Shown: piece after piece, positions 60,888 to 64,000 of the stretch
Layout: every line of letters begins with the position of its first letter
How positions within the stretch are numbered: position 1 is the first letter of the stretch
Assembly (NCBI GenBank): GCA_910580075.1
Contig: CAJTVR010000006.1
Coordinates: 1 to 64,000, forward strand
Direction of reading: 5' to 3'
From: an uncultured Eubacterium sp.
Lineage (GTDB): Bacteria; Bacillota; Clostridia; Lachnospirales; Lachnospiraceae
Length of the DNA: 64,000 nt
Translations under genes and position numbers: made by a program
Notes under the pieces: model-generated
Told to the model about the DNA's origin: nothing
Seen by the model: only the letters and a program-made list of their open reading frames with translations
Database searches by the model: none

Positions 60888-61871
60888 TTAATTTAATTTT
60901 CGCTTTTGGAGCCGGATATCGTCACCAAAAAGTTTTATCATGGTATAACTGCTCACAATCCGGGAGAAAATCCGCTCAGAATAAATCCCATGGAGCTGGT
61001 CTATGCCTAAATTCGTGGATATGATAGTCGACTTCTTCCGAAGTATCCGTTCGTTTAAACATAAAAAGAGCTGTGAAATAGTAAAGGTATTTGCCATTTC
61101 CGTTCCCAGATCGTCAATGATAAGAAGGTCACACTCAAAGATATGCTGCATGGAAGCAGCTGCCTGTGAGTCTTTCTGAAACTTGTTTTTTTCCAGTATA
61201 TCAAACAGTCCGAAAGCGGTAAAATAAATGACAGAATGTCCTGTATCCAGTAATTCCCTGGCAATACAGTTGGATAAAAAAGTTTTGCCCGTGCCGGTGT
61301 CTCCGTACAAAAATAAATTGCCGGATTCTGTATCAAACTGCTTAATAAAAGAAAGCGCTTCCTGAACGGCTTTATGCGCAGTCTCTCTGGAAGTCAGTCC
61401 GGTAGACTCGTTTCGTTTTGTCTCTGAATAATATTCGAAAGAATAATGGGAAAAATTCTCTTCCTGTAAAATATTCCGGATATTAGACTGTGTGTATACA
61501 AGGTCAATGGCAGCCTGTTCAAAGCAGTGGCAGCGTTTTGCACCGATATAGCCGGTATCCCTGCAGTCCGCACAGATATACGGTGGCTCTAAATAGTGTT
61601 CATCTACTCCGGCTTTTTTCAGAATTTCATGCCGTTCCCTGCGGTAACAGTCCAGCTCCTTTTTCAGGCTGCACAGGGCTGTTTCGCTGCCTTCGAGCAG
61701 CTGCTTTGCATGACGTACGCTGGCAGATGCAGTCAGCGCTTCCAATTCCTTAAGGCGCGGATATTTCTGATAAATCCGTCCTTTGCGCTCCTGTAAGATA
61801 TGCTGGCTGCGCAGCTGTTTTGCATCATACTGGCGCTGTATTTCGTCATATTGCGAGTTTGTTAAAGACAT
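60888..61871 (-). CDS. DnaI/DnaC-like helicase loader ATPase
   Basis: 327-residue AAA+ ATPase of the DnaC/IstB/DnaI type, expected to load the replicative helicase. A helical, coiled-coil N-terminal half (about 1-110) is followed by a short Cys cluster (YICADCRDTGYIGAKRCHCFEQ, four-Cys zinc-ribbon-like). The ATPase domain has Walker A LFLYGDTGTGKTFLSNCIA near residue 195 and Walker B CDLLIIDDLGTEM. The DnaD-like gene directly upstream supports a replication role. GGAG precedes the ATG, and 12 bases separate it from the preceding gene. Confidence 0.88.
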   Translation of the reverse strand: MSLTNSQYDEIQRQYDAKQLRSQHILQERKGRIYQKYPRLKELEALTASASVRHAKQLLEGSETALCSLKKELDCYRRERHEILKKAGVDEHYLEPPYICADCRDTGYIGAKRCHCFEQAAIDLVYTQSNIRNILQEENFSHYSFEYYSETKRNESTGLTSRETAHKAVQEALSFIKQFDTESGNLFLYGDTGTGKTFLSNCIARELLDTGHSVIYFTAFGLFDILEKNKFQKDSQAAASMQHIFECDLLIIDDLGTEMANTFTISQLFLCLNERILRKKSTIISTNLGIDQLHGIYSERIFSRIVSSYTMIKLFGDDIRLQKRKLN

Positions 61872-61883
61872 ATCGCTTCTCCG

Positions 61884-62960
61884 TTATCTGGCATGCGACA
61901 GCAGTTCGCGTTCCAGCTCATCATAATTATAGGTCCGCTGGGTAAAGTTTGAAAAGCTGCCTGACAGGGTTCCTTTTGCAGTGCGTACAGCAGCCGTTTT
62001 GGCAGAAGCGTATTTCTTTGCCTTTGCCTCCTGATACTGTGCGTCTAACAGGCGGATATCATTTAACGTATGGGCATTCTGCTGTTTCCAGCTTTCCAGA
62101 ATCGTATCTGCATATTCAAAACTGATCTGATGAATGCTCAGAATCGTTTTCTGGCATGCCAGGGCAATAATTTCATCTGAAAATCCAAAGCTGTCAGACC
62201 ATTTTTTAACAAAATCGATTTCTGCTCCAGCAAGGCTCCGGTTTGAGATACCGAACGCTTTTTGTACTGCATGGACGGTGCTGTTATAAGTTCCGGAAGC
62301 CTGTTTTGCGGCAGCCAGCGTATGGACTCCTGCGTTAGCCCAGGACATGGCGATTTTATCCATGTACCGGATGCTTAAATGATTTTTGGCAACGCACTGT
62401 TCGATCAGGTATTCGATTAAGTCCTGCGAAAATCCCAGTTTGTCCAGCCAGTACAAAATGGTCTGGATTTCTGTATTGTTCAGCGGGTGGCCCAGATAAC
62501 GCTCTGTAACGAACAGCAGTTCCGCTACGGTTTCATCTTCGCTGAACTGCAGCAGCTGCTGCACCGTATACTCTGTGCGTTTCGGCAGCTGGTGCGCAGA
62601 AGGCGTGGCAGCAGGGCTTTCTGAAGAAGGTTCACCAGTCTGGGCCTGTAATGGAGCAGATTCCGTAAAGTCCGACAGGCAGATGCCGGTCAGTTCTTCG
62701 CGGCCGTTAAATTCCAGGCGCAGCAGATGCATTTTCTCCCAGTATTTCAGTGCACGTGTCACGTCTTTTTCCGTATAGTCAAACTTGTCCGCGATATCTG
62801 AAATAGAAAATACAGTATCCGGATTGTTCATGCACCGCAGCAGATACAGATAGATTTTTACAAATTCTCCGTCTGCATGGGTCATATATTCGTCTATAAA
62901 CGTATTTGGTACATAGGTGGCAGCCAGTATGCTGTCACGCTTTAGTAATATGTCAGCCAT
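61884..62960 (-). CDS. DnaD-domain replication protein
   Basis: 358 residues: an N-terminal winged-helix region (about 1-100, FIDEYMTHADGEFVKIYLYLLRCMNNPDTVFSISDIADKFDYTEKDVTRALKYWEKMHLLRLEF) and two DnaD-type helical domains. The first (about 135-215) runs YTVQQLLQFSEDETVAELLFVTERYLGHPLNNTEIQTILYWLDKLGFSQDLIEYLIEQCV and the second (about 225-310) YADTILESWKQQNAHTLNDI-like. DnaD helps DnaA and the helicase loader remodel the origin. First gene of the minus-strand operon dnaD-like, dnaI-like, prs. GAGAGGG lies before the ATG. Confidence 0.88.
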   Translation of the reverse strand: MADILLKRDSILAATYVPNTFIDEYMTHADGEFVKIYLYLLRCMNNPDTVFSISDIADKFDYTEKDVTRALKYWEKMHLLRLEFNGREELTGICLSDFTESAPLQAQTGEPSSESPAATPSAHQLPKRTEYTVQQLLQFSEDETVAELLFVTERYLGHPLNNTEIQTILYWLDKLGFSQDLIEYLIEQCVAKNHLSIRYMDKIAMSWANAGVHTLAAAKQASGTYNSTVHAVQKAFGISNRSLAGAEIDFVKKWSDSFGFSDEIIALACQKTILSIHQISFEYADTILESWKQQNAHTLNDIRLLDAQYQEAKAKKYASAKTAAVRTAKGTLSGSFSNFTQRTYNYDELERELLSHAR

Positions 62961-63077
62961 ATGCAGTCCCTCTCATATACAGTCCCTTTCCCCGTCTCCC
63001 GGACACACTGCTTTTGCCTGAGCGGCAAAGCGCCGTAAGACCTGCCCGGACAATTTTGTTTCTGTCTTACAGCACAG

Positions 63078-63106
63078 ATTATAGCACAGGATTTTCCAAT
63101 TGAGAA
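63078..63106 (-). promoter_or_regulatory. predicted promoter of the dnaD-like/dnaI-like/prs operon
   Basis: On the minus strand: TTCTCA (-35, 63101-63106), 17-base spacer and TATAAT (-10, 63078-63083), about 115 bases before the dnaD-like ATG. A DnaA-box cluster starts about 50 bases upstream of the -35. Confidence 0.6.
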
Positions 63107-63153
63107 GTCCGTATTTTTCGCATGAAGATGTGTACTGTGCTCTTGCTGATATC

Positions 63154-63323
63154 TGTGGATAATGTGGATAACGTGGATAAACATGAAGTTAAAATTATAT
63201 TAATCTCAAAAAATAGCTGGAATCTAATCTTTTGACTTATCCACATGTAAGGTGTGTAAAACACAAAAAATCCACATTAAAATATGCAGTTTATGCACAA
63301 TTTAATGTGGATAATGTGGATAA
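63154..63323. promoter_or_regulatory. cluster of DnaA boxes (candidate DnaA-binding or origin-like region)
   Basis: Perfect TTATCCACA boxes (either strand) occur at 63154-63162, 63163-63171, 63238-63246, 63306-63314 and 63315-63323. Near matches are at 63172-63180 (CGTGGATAA) and 63291-63299 (TTATGCACA). The first three and last two abut without a spacer. The stretch is AT-rich. It sits between murC and the dnaD-like operon, with no dnaA or dnaN in the window. Confidence 0.85.
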
Positions 63324-64000
63324 CTAGTGGTTAAGCAGGTTTTCGCCCACTTTTAATATATCTCCGGCTCCCATAGTTATCAACAAATCGCCGTTCATTA
63401 TTTTTTTTAATAAAAATTTTTCAATTTCTTCAAAAGCTGGAAAATAATAGCATTCTTTCCCCTGCTGTTCAAGTAATCTGAGGATATCACGTGAACTGAT
63501 GCCCAGGTCGTCGGTTTCTCTTGCGGCATAAATATCAGCCAGAATGATAATATCAGCAGCAGCCAGTGATTTCGCAAAATCATCTAAAAATGCCTTTGTC
63601 CTTGTATAGGTATGAGGCTGGAAAACACAGATTGTGCGCTTATGCGGATAATCTGCAGCGGCATTTAAAGTAGCGGTAATTTCCGTCGGGTGGTGCGCAT
63701 AATCGTCGATAATGACAGCACCGTTTAAAGTACCTTTATACTGAAACCGGCGGTCAGTTCCGTGAAATGAATGCAGCCCTTCGGCTATTGCGTCTGCCGG
63801 AAGATGCATCTTTACAGCAAGTGCAGCTGCAGCCAGTGCATTGCTGATATTATGCCTTCCGGGAACACTTAAACAGACATCGCATATTTTTTCTGTCTGC
63901 ATTCCGGCAGAAAACAAGGAAGTGTTTCCGCTTTGCTCAGTCTGGACGATTTTTGCAAAACGGTGCATGATAGAAAACTGTGCATGGCCGGATTCCTGAT
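63324..64000 (-). CDS. murC: UDP-N-acetylmuramate--L-alanine ligase, 3' part (runs off the window)
   Basis: C-terminal 225 or so codons of a Mur ligase; the start lies beyond base 64000, and the frame is open to the window end (QESGHAQFSIMHRFAKI). GRHNISNALAAAALAVKMHL and the MurC signature VIIDDYAHHPTEITATLNAA, followed by VFQPHTYTRTKAFLDDFAKSL, identify the family. It adds L-alanine to UDP-MurNAc in peptidoglycan synthesis in the cytoplasm. The stop lies one base after the last DnaA box. Confidence 0.93.
   Translation of the reverse strand, partial: QESGHAQFSIMHRFAKIVQTEQSGNTSLFSAGMQTEKICDVCLSVPGRHNISNALAAAALAVKMHLPADAIAEGLHSFHGTDRRFQYKGTLNGAVIIDDYAHHPTEITATLNAAADYPHKRTICVFQPHTYTRTKAFLDDFAKSLAAADIIILADIYAARETDDLGISSRDILRLLEQQGKECYYFPAFEEIEKFLLKKIMNGDLLITMGAGDILKVGENLLNH

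Overview
The window is chromosomal DNA of a Gram-positive, spore-forming anaerobe of the Clostridia, most likely Lachnospiraceae. This rests on gene content read by eye, without any search: a class III fructose-1,6-bisphosphatase, an LTA-synthase-type sulfatase, a CotF/ferritin-like coat protein, a DUF6465-type protein, a YitT-type membrane protein, DnaD- and DnaI-like replication genes, and strong AGGAGG ribosome-binding sites. No rRNA, tRNA, CRISPR array, prophage or transposase was seen.

Layout. (1) 66-6983: a nucleoside uptake and catabolism operon: BMP-family lipoprotein, YjjW-type glycyl-radical activase, ABC ATPase, two permeases, a YitT-like protein and deoC, closed by a terminator near 7061. 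(2) 7228-15485: an FGGY sugar kinase, a secreted fibronectin-III-like protein, two YhgE/Pip-type membrane proteins (the second broken by an in-frame amber codon) around a small membrane protein, and trpS. (3) 16210-45985: a 30-kb, single-strand, tightly packed surface-polysaccharide locus. It holds an XRE regulator, a Wzz-like co-polymerase, about seven glycosyltransferases, a WbsX-like protein, a Wzy-like polymerase, a PglK-like ABC flippase and three sugar-precursor modules. (4) 46174-46791: a hicAB toxin-antitoxin pair. (5) 47153-53778: a coat/ferritin-like protein, fbp, an LTA-synthase-like protein and a repeat-rich protein. (6) 53899-59100: a large secreted protein with a C39-like tail, an AGCS symporter, an HPr-like protein without the phosphorylatable His, and a DUF6465-like protein. 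(7) 59682-64000, minus strand: prs, a DnaI/DnaC-like loader, a DnaD-like protein, a cluster of DnaA boxes, and the 3' part of murC.

How the polysaccharide genes fit together. A WbpA/WbpB/WbpD/WbpE set, scattered through the locus, should make a UDP-2,3-diacetamido uronic acid. A GmhA-type isomerase and an HddA-type kinase point to a D-manno-heptose precursor. They sit next to a split transketolase in reversed order, a cobalamin-binding radical SAM enzyme, a GDP-fucose-synthase-like reductase, another SDR and a ColD-like PLP dehydratase in which His replaces the usual Lys. Together these suggest a modified, perhaps deoxygenated or branched, heptose. The expected nucleotidyltransferase, heptose phosphatase and 4,6-dehydratase are not in the window. 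Formyltransferase, CE4-deacetylase and LpxD-like genes suggest amino-sugar decoration. Two poly-G tracts inside genes of this locus suggest phase variation.

Non-coding structure of note: three copies of a dispersed palindromic repeat (one with a second palindrome inserted), the DnaA-box cluster upstream of the dnaD-like promoter, a palindromic operator filling the hicAB promoter spacer, and 21-bp direct repeats abutting a promoter upstream of the repeat-rich protein.
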